Positions 8,287-17,169 of a stretch of DNA of 64,000 bases are shown here, in pieces; within the stretch, counting starts at the first letter, position 1, and every line of letters begins with the position of its first letter. The notes below the pieces were generated by a model. That model was not told where the DNA came from, made no database searches, and saw only the letters and a program-made list of their open reading frames with translations. Made by a program: the position numbers and the translations under genes. The DNA comes from Anaerolineaceae bacterium (GTDB lineage: Bacteria; Chloroflexota; Anaerolineae; Aggregatilineales; Phototrophicaceae), in the NCBI GenBank assembly GCA_020634165.1, contig JACKCF010000001.1, positions 310,001 to 374,000 of the forward strand, in the 5' to 3' direction.

Positions 8287-9540
8287 TTAGAAATTCGCTA
8301 AAAACGCCTGTGTGACCTGTGCGGTTTTACTCAAACCATCTTCGGCTGAGATCAACTGGCCTAACTGAGACGCTTTCTCGCGCATCATCTGGTCGCTGGT
8401 TGCTTCGATAATGGCTGCGGCTAATCTGTCAGCCGTCAGTTTCTTACGCGGAATCGGCGCTGTGCCAACGCCAAGTTCCTGCACATGGCGCCCCCAATAG
8501 GGCTGGTCGCCGTTGTGTGGCACGATGACCGTCGGCACACCTGCCCGTAATCCCGACGCTGTCGTTCCCGCACCGCCATGATGAACCACAGCCGCCATCT
8601 GCGGGAACAGCCAGCTATGCGGCGCATACTTCAGGAAATGGACATTTTTGGGTGCATTCTCGGCATGGAAGCCAGCCCAACCTGTCAGAATGACCGCCCG
8701 TTTGCCTGTCTGTTGAACGGCCTCGATCAGCGTTCGCGTCGTCGCTTCTGGTTTGCTATCGGGCATACTCCCAAAGCCAATGTAGACGGGTTTTTCCCCC
8801 GCCGCCAAAAAATCGACCAAATCCTGTGGTGGCTCCCAATTATCATCATCGTCAAACAAATAACCTGTGATCTGGAAATGCTCTGGCCAATCTGCCGGAC
8901 GCTTTACCACATGTTCGCTGACGGTCGTCAGGGCGGGTGTGTCTGCCAGGAATTGCTGATAGTCCTTGAGCTTGCTCTTGGGCAGCCCCAGATGGTCGGT
9001 TGCGATCTGGTTACGGGCACCGCCCATGACCATCCAGCCCATACGCTTGACAAAGCGATAGGTGAAGCGGTTATATGCAGCCTGGAACGGGAACCCGTTC
9101 GGCAGGGGCGGCATCGCTGACGGGAACTCGCTGGTGATGTTCAGTGGCGCCGGATTGAGCACGATGGCTTTTAGCCTGTTCACCCGCAGAATATCGAAGA
9201 GCAGTGCCATGCCGAACTCAACCGTCATCAGCACATCGGTGTCGCGTGTGGCTTCCAGCACTTCCAGTCCCATTTGCACCATGATTGGCTTGAGCAGTTC
9301 ACTGGCCGTCTTAAGCTGCTGGATAATGCCCTGGTCCATGAGATGGGCATTCTCTTTGGAGAAAGTATTGACATCCGCACTGAGTGGGGCATAGCCCAAC
9401 CCGCGTTCACGTACCCATGCTTCATAGCCAGGGGACGCGATGACCTGCACCTCGTGACCTGTTTCTTGTAGCGCCTGACCCAAAACCACATGTGGGCGGA
9501 TGTCGCCCCATGTCCCGTAGACGAATATGGATATGCGCAT
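8287..9540 (-). CDS. UDP-glycosyltransferase (GT1, MurG-like fold)
   Basis: 417-residue GT-B glycosyltransferase that would transfer a sugar from a nucleotide donor to a lipid or small-molecule acceptor. The N-terminal signature MRISIFVYGTWGDIRPHVVL is typical of the macrolide/sterol glycosyltransferase group. The donor-binding C-terminal motif HHGGAGTTASGLRAGVPTVI (about residues 318-337), followed by PHNGDQPYWG, is complete. No membrane segments, so it probably acts in the cytoplasm or at the inner face of the membrane. The acceptor is unknown. It is flanked by unrelated genes and probably transcribed alone. Confidence 0.92.
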   Translation of the reverse strand: MRISIFVYGTWGDIRPHVVLGQALQETGHEVQVIASPGYEAWVRERGLGYAPLSADVNTFSKENAHLMDQGIIQQLKTASELLKPIMVQMGLEVLEATRDTDVLMTVEFGMALLFDILRVNRLKAIVLNPAPLNITSEFPSAMPPLPNGFPFQAAYNRFTYRFVKRMGWMVMGGARNQIATDHLGLPKSKLKDYQQFLADTPALTTVSEHVVKRPADWPEHFQITGYLFDDDDNWEPPQDLVDFLAAGEKPVYIGFGSMPDSKPEATTRTLIEAVQQTGKRAVILTGWAGFHAENAPKNVHFLKYAPHSWLFPQMAAVVHHGGAGTTASGLRAGVPTVIVPHNGDQPYWGRHVQELGVGTAPIPRKKLTADRLAAAIIEATSDQMMREKASQLGQLISAEDGLSKTAQVTQAFLANF

Positions 9541-9633
9541 CGGCGTTTACCTTGTTACGGACTTTTTTGACGAGGTGGGAACGGCTAGGAGTGTATGGGT
9601 GGGGCACAATGAATGTGCCCCTGCGTCAGTAGG

Positions 9634-10098
9634 CTATATGCGTGTCATCACGCGACGGTAACGCCGTGCCAATTCCTTGAGCATCTCAATCGCGATGTCC
9701 GGCTCGGCCTGCAATTCTTCCATAAAATCCAGGTTGAGCAGAACGAGGCACTTGACGGCATCCTCCGCGATGATCGAAGCGGTACGGGGTGCTTCATCCA
9801 GCAGGGATAGCTCCCCGAAGAAGTCCGTCCGCGTGAGGCGGTCCAGTTCGCGCTCAGTGCCATCGAGCAGCTTACGGATCACTTTAGCTTCGCCGCGCAC
9901 CATGATATACAGCCCGATGCCTGGTTGGCCCTGCTCTACAATCGCGTCACCAGCTTCATAGTCCCGCTCACGGATGCGCTTGGCAATCCGATTGAGCTGT
10001 CGGTCAGTCAAATCTTTGAATAACGGTACTTTTGCCAAAAACTCAGCAATATCTGCTACGGAAGCGGCCATACAATCCCCCATCTTTTCCAGAGGCAA
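9634..10098 (-). CDS. Cyclic nucleotide-binding domain protein
   Basis: A Crp-type cyclic nucleotide-binding domain with no DNA-binding partner. The domain runs from LAKVPLFKDLTDRQLNRIAK (about residues 21-40) through the phosphate-binding-cassette region FFGELSLLDEAPRTASIIAE (about 93-112), where the usual GE...L....RTA pattern is intact, so cAMP or a similar ligand is plausible. The protein ends shortly after the C-helix (154 residues), so it cannot itself be a Crp-like repressor or activator. The first Met or Met10 (MAASVADIAEFL, base 10071) could be the start. It lies divergent from the secreted protease across a 158-base gap. Confidence 0.85.
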   Translation of the reverse strand: MPLEKMGDCMAASVADIAEFLAKVPLFKDLTDRQLNRIAKRIRERDYEAGDAIVEQGQPGIGLYIMVRGEAKVIRKLLDGTERELDRLTRTDFFGELSLLDEAPRTASIIAEDAVKCLVLLNLDFMEELQAEPDIAIEMLKELARRYRRVMTRI

Positions 10099-10233
10099 AA
10101 CCCCTGCGTACGATACATAACTATAGTCAACAACGCCCCTTCAAGACAAATTGTAGGAACAATCCTGCGTTCTTGGATGTTTCATAACCAGAATTTTTAG
10201 TTTCTTTATACAAGTTACAGGGTGTTACATGGC

Positions 10234-10239
10234 TATAAT
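10234..10239 (+). promoter_or_regulatory. Possible -10 box upstream of the S1C protease gene
   Basis: A perfect TATAAT 108 bases before the GTG start at 10347, in the divergent intergenic region. No good -35 at standard spacing is visible. Confidence 0.35.
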
Positions 10240-10333
10240 AAGTAGGTGCCTCGTTAATGAGGCTGCATTGCACCAAGGCCTATCATTTCATTTTCAACAC
10301 CTTTGGTGACATTTGCTCGGAAAATACTGGCAC

Positions 10334-10339
10334 AGGAGG
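10334..10339 (+). promoter_or_regulatory. Ribosome binding site fixing a GTG start
   Basis: AGGAGG seven bases before GTG at 10347. It supports that codon over the ATG at 10257, and the GTG frame begins directly with a signal peptide. Confidence 0.8.
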
Positions 10340-10346
10340 CTCGGTT

Positions 10347-12380
10347 GTGAAGCGTGGGATTTTGTTCATTTTGGTGATGCTGCTGGCATTCAGTGGCGTT
10401 GTGTCTGCACAGATGGACCCTGACAGGATCGACGAAATATCGAAGAAGGTCGTTCAGATCATTGCCTTGCAAGACGGGGAACCCGTATGGGTGGGTTCCG
10501 GCACGATTGTTACAAGAGACGGACTTATTTTTACGAACCGCCATGTGGTGGATGGGGCCGACGATTTCGTCATCGCACTCCTGGATGACCCGAATGAGAA
10601 GCCCATCCCAACCTACTACGCCAGCGTGGAGCAGATGTTCCCCTATGACTATGGCACCTTCGAGCTGGACTTTGCCATGTTGCAGATCGACCGTGACATC
10701 GACGGCAACAGCATTTTCCGTACCCGCCTGGACCTGCCATTTTTGGATACCAGCACCTTCGCGGAAGCGCGTCGTGGTGAGCCGATTTTCGTCTTTGGTT
10801 ACCCGACCATCGGTGATGGCTACTTTGTCTTTACTGATGGCCTGATCAGTACCGTGCAGAATGCGGACGTTGGCAGCAACCGCATTCCGGTTTTCTACCA
10901 GACCAATGCGGAAATCGCCCCTGGCAACAGTGGCGGTCTGGCAACCAATGCCGATGGCGACCTGCTCGGCATCCCGACCAGTGTACGTTCGGAAGATCGC
11001 ACAGCCGCGCGCCTCAGTGGTGTTATTCCCTTCAGCGTGATCGAAGCCGCTGTGGAAAATCGTCTGGTGCAGCCGGAAAATCCGACTACGCCCAATACGA
11101 CGACTACCACGACCGACAGCGATCCCAACATGAACATCCAGATCACGGATGTAGAGTGGAATGTCGATAATAACGGCACGCCTGCGGTCGCTATCCACAC
11201 TGAAATCAACGTGATTGGCTACCGTGACCAGGACCTGCGCGTTGGCGTCTTCTTTTACTATGATGATCTGGAAGAAGTCACGGCTGTTCCCAGCCTGATA
11301 GAAGACTTCTCATCGCCCAGCGGTGCGCTGACCGCCCAGGATGTCATCACACCCGGCTATGACAACACCATCTACGAAGACTTCGTCTTTGTTGTGCCAC
11401 TTTCAGCCTTCCCTGATGAAAACGTGGATCGCAGTGCGGTCATTGTGGCCGACATGGGCGTCAATGGGGAGTCATTTGATAACCTCAGCGAACCCTGGGC
11501 CTATACAGTGACGGCCAACACCAGCAATACGTCCACAGGCAACACGGGCAATACAGGCAACACGGGTACGACAACCACTACCGGTGGCGCGACCTACGGC
11601 ATGGATGTCACCTGTCCGGATGGCCTCGTTATCAATGATGGCGTGGAAATCATCGTCTTCCAGATGCGCCCTGGCTTTGAATACACAGCTACGGTAGTTG
11701 GCATTGACGGTTTCGATCCCATCCTGGCCGTGACGCCCACGATTGATGGCGCAACATCTTATCAGGCTGAATTGTGCTCCGATGATGATGACACCGCCGC
11801 TCGCTACAGCGTCAGCCTGCCAACGAGCGGCAACATCCCGGCCAGCCAGCGCAGCAGCCGTGTTCGCTTTAGCCACAGCAACAGCGACTTCCTGAACGTG
11901 TCGTTCATCGTTGGCGAGTTTGACCGTAATCCAGGCGAGTTTGTGCTCATTCTGGAAGGCATGGCGGCGACACCTGCCGATGGTATTGGTGATCCGTTCA
12001 TCCTGCGCGCCACACCAAACGTGCTCAATTCAGCAATTGGCGCCAACGTCTATATGATCGGTGCTGAGTCGCAGCTTGACCCGCTGATGTACCTGCTCGA
12101 TGTCGATACGATGGAACCGATGGAAACCGATGCTGGCAGCGTCGTCTGTGATGACAGCAACACCGATACCTGCTGGGGAACATCCTACGACTTTGCAGGT
12201 GGTGGTGTCGCTCGTGCGGGTGGCCGTACCTATACCGCCGACGAATATGACCCGATGCTGCGCATCCCAATGAACCTGGGCAGTGCGACCGAGCATATCG
12301 ACTTCACCTTTGTGATGACCAGCTATCAGCAGAGCACCAGCGGTCAGTACATCATGGTGTTCCATATCGGCGCAGAATAA
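10347..12380 (+). CDS. Secreted trypsin-like serine protease (S1C/DegP-like) with C-terminal beta domains
   Basis: 677 residues from the GTG start. Signal peptide VKRGILFILVMLLAFSG, cleaved near VSAQ. The trypsin-fold domain (about residues 25-235) carries the full triad: His66 in TNRHVVDG, Asp108 in ELDFAML and Ser195 in PGNSGGLA. The rest departs from DegP: no PDZ domain is seen. Instead there is an Ig-like region (about 270-390), a low-complexity Asn/Thr/Gly linker near 395-420, and a beta-rich C-terminal region (about 425-677) resembling pre-peptidase-type domains. It is probably an extracellular protease; the added domains suggest binding to wall or substrate. A strong terminator follows. 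Confidence 0.9.
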   Translation: MKRGILFILVMLLAFSGVVSAQMDPDRIDEISKKVVQIIALQDGEPVWVGSGTIVTRDGLIFTNRHVVDGADDFVIALLDDPNEKPIPTYYASVEQMFPYDYGTFELDFAMLQIDRDIDGNSIFRTRLDLPFLDTSTFAEARRGEPIFVFGYPTIGDGYFVFTDGLISTVQNADVGSNRIPVFYQTNAEIAPGNSGGLATNADGDLLGIPTSVRSEDRTAARLSGVIPFSVIEAAVENRLVQPENPTTPNTTTTTTDSDPNMNIQITDVEWNVDNNGTPAVAIHTEINVIGYRDQDLRVGVFFYYDDLEEVTAVPSLIEDFSSPSGALTAQDVITPGYDNTIYEDFVFVVPLSAFPDENVDRSAVIVADMGVNGESFDNLSEPWAYTVTANTSNTSTGNTGNTGNTGTTTTTGGATYGMDVTCPDGLVINDGVEIIVFQMRPGFEYTATVVGIDGFDPILAVTPTIDGATSYQAELCSDDDDTAARYSVSLPTSGNIPASQRSSRVRFSHSNSDFLNVSFIVGEFDRNPGEFVLILEGMAATPADGIGDPFILRATPNVLNSAIGANVYMIGAESQLDPLMYLLDVDTMEPMETDAGSVVCDDSNTDTCWGTSYDFAGGGVARAGGRTYTADEYDPMLRIPMNLGSATEHIDFTFVMTSYQQSTSGQYIMVFHIGAE

Positions 12381-12403
12381 GCATCCTGCATAATATCATC
12401 ATT

Positions 12404-12437
12404 AAACGGGGTACGGCCTGACCGTGCCCCGTTTTTT
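12404..12437 (+). terminator. Rho-independent terminator after the S1C protease
   Basis: A 13-base stem (one G-T pair) with loop CCTGA at 12417-12421, followed by a run of six T, 24 bases past the stop codon. Confidence 0.9.
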
Positions 12438-12562
12438 GTTTGTCAGCATCAGCAAGGGTTTTTACGGCTTTTTTGTGCAGAACGCGGTGCGCCAGCCTGC
12501 CGATCACGTTAAACTGTGACCATCGTTATTCGGGAGAGTTTACGATTTGAGGGGGAGGGCGT

Positions 12563-13300
12563 ATGTCACGCTTATTTGGCGCGCTGATTATTCTGCGGAC
12601 GCTGGCGCTACCTGTGCTGGTCATCGCGACGATTTGGGTCATCCAGGGTATGGTCAACGATGTCATCCAGAAGACGAGCGAGCGCCGTATGCTCATCAGC
12701 TCAGAAATCTCGCAGATTGAAGATGACCTGCAGACGCTGGCCGGGACCATCGGCAGCGCTCAGGAGACGGTCAACGGCAGCTTTGGCCGTCTGGCGCGCT
12801 TCCTGGGCCAGATCAACTTCGATGAACTGCCTTTGCCGGACTTCACTGTGCCGACAACGCTCAGCCTTGATGTGCCCAGTTTCTTAGAAAATGGCCTGAA
12901 AGCCATCCCCATACCTGGTACCAATTACAATCTGTTCCAGGTGATCGAAATCTGGACCGATGTGGACGTGCCCTTTGCGGATGATATCAATGGTGTGCCG
13001 ATTGCTATCGAGAACGCCTTCGGTGAATTTGAAGATGCCTTCGGCGCTTTCACGACTGCTGCCACCCGCATGAACAGTACCCTCGACAGCATGCAGGTTG
13101 CCAATGCCCAGGTCGTCGCCCTGCATGATGACATCTACCGGATTCTACGTGGTGGGGACGGAAAACAGCCCGGAACGCCCTGGCTGTCGATCTTGCAGGT
13201 TCTGTTGATCGCGATAGGTGTATTTGCTGCGCTCTGGTATATCACCAGTGTTTATGACGATCTGCGCCGAGGGTGGCGCATGATGACCGGACAGGCGTAG
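12563..13300 (+). CDS. Hypothetical membrane protein with N- and C-terminal TM helices
   Basis: Unrecognised 245-residue protein. A first TM helix at about residues 7-27 (ALIILRTLALPVLVIATIWV) and a last one at about 213-232 (WLSILQVLLIAIGVFAALWY) enclose an external or periplasm-side domain that includes a coiled-coil-like helix (about 40-75). The C-terminal tail is basic (DDLRRGWRMM), consistent with a cytoplasmic end. The start is firm: a long purine-rich AGGGGGAGGG lies six to ten bases before the ATG. It stands alone after the protease terminator and faces the dpm-type gene. Confidence 0.7.
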   Translation: MSRLFGALIILRTLALPVLVIATIWVIQGMVNDVIQKTSERRMLISSEISQIEDDLQTLAGTIGSAQETVNGSFGRLARFLGQINFDELPLPDFTVPTTLSLDVPSFLENGLKAIPIPGTNYNLFQVIEIWTDVDVPFADDINGVPIAIENAFGEFEDAFGAFTTAATRMNSTLDSMQVANAQVVALHDDIYRILRGGDGKQPGTPWLSILQVLLIAIGVFAALWYITSVYDDLRRGWRMMTGQA

Positions 13301-13326
13301 TTGCGTGACGAGCGTTTTGCTGTCTA

Positions 13327-13435
13327 GACTCCTATCCTCGTTCCTTCCCTCGTGAGGTGGAAGGATGCCTTTCTTGGCAGTTTGGTCGTAAATATAAGTC
13401 CCCTCACCTCATGGGGATGGGATTTAGGGGTGGGG
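13327..13435 (+). repeat. Dispersed 110-bp repeat, full copy (family B, copy 1)
   Basis: Two adjacent hairpin-forming halves. The left half has GTGAGGTGGAAGGATGCC; the right half has CCCCTCACCTCATGGGGATG and ends GATTTAGGGGTGGGG. Full copies also lie at 27606 (inverted) and 44517. It fills the gap between two convergent genes. Confidence 0.85.
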
Positions 13436-13476
13436 TTTTGCCCTGTTGCTTATCGCTTTCTGACGTGGTCTGCCTC

Positions 13477-14226
13477 TTAAGCCCGTTCAGTCACGACTTT
13501 TTTTTGGCGTGGCATGCTGCGATAGTACCGCTTGAGGTCCCAGGTACGCAGGGCAGCCTCAGCGGCAATCGACAGACTCATCTTGGACTGGCCGTGTCTG
13601 CGGTCCGGGAAGTGAATCGGCACTTCAAGGAAGCGGCAGCCCAACAGCGTCGCCACATAGCTCATCTCAATCTGGAAGATGTAGCCGTTGGACTGGATTT
13701 TATCGAGGTCGATGCGTTGCAGCGTTTCGCGCGTCCATACCCGAAAACCGGCCGTCGCGTCTTTTACAGGCAGGCCGAGAATCGCCGGAGTATAGATACG
13801 ATTGGCGAACATGCTGAGTGCTTTGCGAAGAAAATGCCAGGATTCATCCACGCTGCCGCCTTTGGTATAACGTGAACCAATGACGACATCATAGTCTTTG
13901 ATGGCTTCCAGCATGATCGGGATGTATTTGGGCTGATGGGAAAAATCGCAATCCATCTGGACGATGGTGTCCGCGCCCATTGCTAGTGCCTTCTTAAAGC
14001 CCGCGATATAGGCTGGACGCAGTCCCTGTTTTTCCGGTCGATGCAGCACGGACACAAGCGGATTTTCACTGGCGATCTGGTCCGCCAGTTGGCCAGTGCC
14101 ATCCGGTGAATTATCATCCACAACCAACAGGCTGAGGTCGGGAATATTCAGCGCGAACAGCGCCTCGACCATCAGCGGCAGGTTTTCCACTTCGTTATAG
14201 GTTGGGATGACGACAATCGTACTCAT
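13477..14226 (-). CDS. Polyprenyl-phosphate mannosyltransferase (Dpm1-like GT2)
   Basis: Family-2 glycosyltransferase of 249 residues, the length of single-domain polyprenol monophosphomannose synthases. It would move mannose from GDP-mannose to a polyprenyl phosphate, giving a donor for extracytoplasmic mannosylation. Motifs: VVIPTYNEVENLP (residues 5-17), VVDDNSPDGTG (35-45), MDCDFSHQPKYIP as the DxD-type metal site (about 93-105), GSRYTKGG (117-124) and the C-terminal HGQSKMS loop (about 215). No TM anchor is fused. The GT87-type protein at 25727 is a plausible user of the lipid-linked mannose. The start ATG at 14226 matches the family N-terminus. Confidence 0.93.
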   Translation of the reverse strand: MSTIVVIPTYNEVENLPLMVEALFALNIPDLSLLVVDDNSPDGTGQLADQIASENPLVSVLHRPEKQGLRPAYIAGFKKALAMGADTIVQMDCDFSHQPKYIPIMLEAIKDYDVVIGSRYTKGGSVDESWHFLRKALSMFANRIYTPAILGLPVKDATAGFRVWTRETLQRIDLDKIQSNGYIFQIEMSYVATLLGCRFLEVPIHFPDRRHGQSKMSLSIAAEAALRTWDLKRYYRSMPRQKKVVTERA

Positions 14227-14469
14227 TTAGTGCTTCTCGACCTCTGCCCATATCGGCATCATGGTTCAGGTTTGGCGGATTGCGATTGTATCATAGGTCG
14301 TCGTGGACAATAGTCACAGACCTTTTGTATCACATCACATCAGTTGATCTTATTATGCTGTAAAAACGGCGAAAGTCGCGTGCAGATTCTTACAGGATGC
14401 CTTTCCGTAGGCCATTCGTTGATATAGTTCACCTTGTTTGGAGACCTTTTTTTATATGCTGGTGCGCCT

Positions 14470-15075
14470 ATGACAACCATTCCGTTCAATAACTGGCAGC
14501 CAATCAGCCTGGAACAGACCATCGCTCTATTTGATGGCGCTCCGTTTACGTGGTTCATCGCTGGTGGCTATGCCGTTGAACTATTCCTGGGCCACTCGAT
14601 CCGTGAGCACGATGATGTGGATGTAGTCGTTTTCCGTGAGGACCAGCTCGCCGCCCAATCCTGGCTAAAAGGTTGGCGGCTCTATGCCGCCGATCCGCCG
14701 GGGACGCTGCGTCCCTGGCTGCAAGATGAATTTTTGCCATTTGGTGTGCACGATATTTGGGGCCATCGGGATGGCAAGCAGCACTGGGAAATGCAGCTCA
14801 TGTTGGCGGAATCCGAGCATGATCGCTGGTTCGCGCGCTTTGATGAGGGCATTGGTGGACCGCGTAACGACCTGTTTACAACCTACAATGACGTGCCTTC
14901 GATCCGCATTGAGGTGCAACTGCTCTACAAGTGCCGCCGCCCTCGCCCCAAAGACGAAGCGGACTTTGCCGCCTGTCTGCCGCTGCTCTCGGACGATCAG
15001 TGCCAATGGCTGGCGACATACATCCGCCGCCTGTTCCCTGATGGCCATCCCTGGCTGGATAAGTTGGCACGTTAG
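14470..15075 (+). CDS. Nucleotidyltransferase-fold protein (aminoglycoside 2''-adenylyltransferase-like)
   Basis: About 201 residues from the ATG at 14470; an ATG at 14434 would add twelve. The core WFIAGGYAVELFLGHSIREH followed by DDVDVVVF is the pattern of the nucleotidyltransferase family that includes ANT(2'')-type proteins (GG-A-x-D/E-LFLG, then DxD). Most uncharacterised relatives in environmental bacteria are not known resistance enzymes, so resistance should not be assumed. Its stop codon overlaps the stop of the convergent small membrane protein gene by three bases. Confidence 0.78.
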   Translation: MTTIPFNNWQPISLEQTIALFDGAPFTWFIAGGYAVELFLGHSIREHDDVDVVVFREDQLAAQSWLKGWRLYAADPPGTLRPWLQDEFLPFGVHDIWGHRDGKQHWEMQLMLAESEHDRWFARFDEGIGGPRNDLFTTYNDVPSIRIEVQLLYKCRRPRPKDEADFAACLPLLSDDQCQWLATYIRRLFPDGHPWLDKLAR

Positions 15076-15413
15076 CGTTTCTCTTTTTTCCTGCGTTTGC
15101 GCTGTTCCCAATCCTGGCCAAGCTGAATCGCGACCCCGATCAGGTAGCCCATCACCGCCATGATGAGCGTAAAAAAGCTCATGACCGAAGCGGGTGTGTC
15201 GATGTCACCGCTGGCAACAAAATACAGATAAGCGAGCATCAGAAGGTTGATGCAGCCTGCCACCAGTAGAAATCCTCCCAGGTAGCGTGCGGCTTTGCCA
15301 CGTAGGATCGTTTGATTGATATTCACGCCGGATGGTGCTCTGAACCATGCGAAGAGTCCGAATATCAGGTAGAACACACCAAGGAAAACCAGAATAGCGA
15401 CTCTTATTGACAT
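15072..15413 (-). CDS. Small membrane protein, three TM helices
   Basis: Unrecognised 113-residue protein with hydrophobic segments at about 4-23 (RVAILVFLGVFYLIFGLFAW), 44-66 (YLGGFLLVAGCINLLMLAYL) and 76-98 (VMSFFTLIMAVMGYLIGVAI), then a very basic tail (RKRRKKEKR) that should lie in the cytoplasm. No family assigned. The stop codon overlaps that of the convergent nucleotidyltransferase gene. Confidence 0.65.
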   Translation of the reverse strand: MSIRVAILVFLGVFYLIFGLFAWFRAPSGVNINQTILRGKAARYLGGFLLVAGCINLLMLAYLYFVASGDIDTPASVMSFFTLIMAVMGYLIGVAIQLGQDWEQRKRRKKEKR

Positions 15414-15497
15414 AGGGACTCGGCTCGACTTTGCTTTGCAGCGAATGAATTCAGCACATGGATTATACGAAAAAACCAGCTTGTAAGCTGGGCGATG

Positions 15498-16265
15498 TTA
15501 GTCATCTACATTCAGAAGCTGATCGAAGACGGCTTGCCCCTTTGCCTGCAAATCCTCTACCGAGTCATCAAAACCAAAGGCCAGCACTTTGCCCTCTCGC
15601 CACAGTCCATCGATAGGTGCAAAGACACGCTCCGAAAGCGACTCGCTGATGGTTAATTTCTGCGCAAGGTCATTCGTTGTAAAGAATTTGGTAATTCCTT
15701 GATGTACCTCAGTATCATTTGACTTCAACCAATTCAGGGCAGCCCGCTCCCCAGGGAAAGCCATCTGCCTGATGAGGAAGTAATTCTGGAGTAGCCAGTA
15801 TACGTTCGATGACAGCAAAAGCTGGCTGAATATGGGGTCGCTCGTCAGCCGATGGCGGACTTTATCCAGGGCATGCCGATGCGAAAAACACAGGAAGGCG
15901 CGGCTGTGTTCACCCAGCGCCGAGGTGTCCGGCTGCCAGTTCTGCTTACACTGCTCGATGAGCGCTGCTAATTCGCCCTGTGGATCATAGAGAATATCCC
16001 CTGTCGTCAGGGCTAAATCAAACGGCAGCAAAGGCGTTTTGCGGTTGATGTCGTCCAAGGTGCGGATGTTCATATCAACTGGAATGCCCTGAACATCAAA
16101 GTGCAAACTCTCGACAGCTTGAGGGCGCACTCTGACGAACACGAACAGGTCAAAATCGCCACCAGGGAGCATGTCATCAATGGTACGCCGCCCATAGCGA
16201 ACAATGCCAACGACCTGTGGATTTTTCTGGAGCGCGTCAATAAAGCCTCGCAAATCAGTGAACAA
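15498..16265 (-). CDS. Nucleotidyltransferase domain protein
   Basis: 255 residues. The N-terminal part has a DNA-polymerase-beta-type nucleotidyltransferase pattern: VGIVRYGRRTIDDML followed by PGGDFDLFVFVRV (about residues 18-45), with the metal-binding DxD in GDFDLF, and a third acidic strand PVDMNIRTLDD near 65. The remaining 170 residues are helical and resemble the substrate-binding half of such proteins. The start is a TTG directly after an AGGAGGG ribosome site. Substrate unknown; together with the gene at 14470 this is a second nucleotidyltransferase fold within 2 kb, but the two are not closely similar. Confidence 0.72.
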   Translation of the reverse strand: MFTDLRGFIDALQKNPQVVGIVRYGRRTIDDMLPGGDFDLFVFVRVRPQAVESLHFDVQGIPVDMNIRTLDDINRKTPLLPFDLALTTGDILYDPQGELAALIEQCKQNWQPDTSALGEHSRAFLCFSHRHALDKVRHRLTSDPIFSQLLLSSNVYWLLQNYFLIRQMAFPGERAALNWLKSNDTEVHQGITKFFTTNDLAQKLTISESLSERVFAPIDGLWREGKVLAFGFDDSVEDLQAKGQAVFDQLLNVDD

Positions 16266-16269
16266 GTTT

Positions 16270-16276
16270 CCCTCCT
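16270..16276 (-). promoter_or_regulatory. Ribosome binding site fixing a TTG start
   Basis: On the minus strand AGGAGGG ends four bases before TTG (16265-16263). No other start codon has comparable support. Confidence 0.75.
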
Positions 16277-16301
16277 TTGTGACAAGAGGTTAGCCTAACA
16301 C

Positions 16302-16331
16302 AAAAATAAAAAACCAGCTTATGAGCTGGTT
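16302..16331 (-). terminator. Rho-independent terminator of tRNA-Leu
   Basis: Eight-base stem (AACCAGCT / AGCTGGTT) followed on the minus strand by a T-rich run, seven bases beyond the tRNA 3' end. Confidence 0.85.
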
Positions 16332-16337
16332 GGGGTG

Positions 16338-16419
16338 TGCCGAAGGTGGGAGTTGAACCCACACGCCCAGAGGGCAACCGCTTTTGAGGCGGTCGTGTCT
16401 GCCATTCCACCACTTCGGC
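16338..16419 (-). tRNA. tRNA-Leu(CAA)
   Basis: Class II tRNA on the minus strand. The acceptor stem GCCGAAG pairs with CTTCGGC. The anticodon arm is ACCGC-CTCAAAA-GCGGT, giving anticodon CAA for UUG codons. There is an extra arm (GCCC-TCT-GGGC) and a T-arm GTGGG-TTCAACT-CCCAC. The discriminator base is A, as expected for leucine; CCA is not encoded. A terminator follows directly. Confidence 0.95.
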
Positions 16420-16526
16420 AAGTTATGATTGATTGTAGATTTTCAGCGGCAGTCGTGGCAAGATACGGCCTGCGCACAACATAATGGCTATGGATCAGAT
16501 AGTAGAGGCTACAGGCTAAAAAGTCA

Positions 16527-17165
16527 ATGCCAGACCCACAGGCACCCTCCCTCATGACACCGGCTGACATCGATGATAACGAGCTGGTGGAACAGGCCGT
16601 AAATGGTGATGTAAACGCCTTTAATGGACTGGTGCTGCGCTATCAGGACCGCATCTATAGCATTGCCTACCGCATCATGGGCGAGCCAGATGGTGCCGCT
16701 GATATGACCCAGGATGCCTTCATCAACGCCTACCGCAAATTGGATACCTATCGTGGCGGCAGCTTCGTCGGCTGGATGGGGCGGATCGTCACCAATACCT
16801 GCTATGACGAACTGCGCAAACGCAGACGTCGCCCACAGACGGCCTTTGAGGATTTGCCCGGTGGCGATGCTGACGATGGCCCCCCGATTGCGTCCGATAG
16901 CATCACGCCGGAAGAAGCCGCTCTACAAAGTGACTTACAGCAGGCCATCGCGGATTGTATTCGTGCGCTCAACGACGATCAGCGTGTGGTGATGGTCCTC
17001 AGCGACATTCAGCACCAGAGCTATCAGGAAATTGCTGAAACGATGAATCTCAATATTGGGACGGTTAAATCGCGCCTCAGCCGGGCGCGTGTATCAGTCC
17101 GTAATTGTTTGCAAGCTGTTCAGGAACTTTTGCCACCTGAATTTCGTCTAGGTGATGAGGAATGA
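16527..17165 (+). CDS. ECF RNA polymerase sigma factor (RpoE-like)
   Basis: 212-residue extracytoplasmic-function sigma factor that would direct RNA polymerase to a small regulon, including probably its own promoter. Region 2 is clear at residues 30-95 (LVLRYQDRIYSIAYRIMG, DMTQDAFINAYRKLDTYRG, FVGWMGRIVTNTCYDELRKR). Region 4 lies at 135-195 (LNDDQRVVMVLSDIQHQSY, EIAETMNLNIGTVKSRLSRA). The linker is acidic. The anti-sigma gene follows but, unusually, after a 283-base repeat-filled gap rather than an overlap. The first Met or Met10 could be the start; neither has a strong ribosome site. Confidence 0.93.
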   Translation: MPDPQAPSLMTPADIDDNELVEQAVNGDVNAFNGLVLRYQDRIYSIAYRIMGEPDGAADMTQDAFINAYRKLDTYRGGSFVGWMGRIVTNTCYDELRKRRRRPQTAFEDLPGGDADDGPPIASDSITPEEAALQSDLQQAIADCIRALNDDQRVVMVLSDIQHQSYQEIAETMNLNIGTVKSRLSRARVSVRNCLQAVQELLPPEFRLGDEE

Positions 17166-17169
17166 ACAA

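Noticed and set aside
10254..11198. Long minus-strand open frame (314 codons) opposite the S1C protease
   Set aside because: The plus-strand frame has a signal peptide, a complete catalytic triad and a ribosome site; the minus frame shows no domain and His/Arg-rich composition typical of antisense frames.
13357..13875. Plus-strand frame of 172 codons near the mannosyltransferase
   Set aside because: It crosses a family-B repeat and is antisense to clear GT2 motifs.
14470..16265. Two nucleotidyltransferase-fold genes as a toxin-antitoxin (MNT/HEPN) system
   Set aside because: They are convergent, separated by a membrane protein gene, too long for MNT, and no HEPN partner is present.
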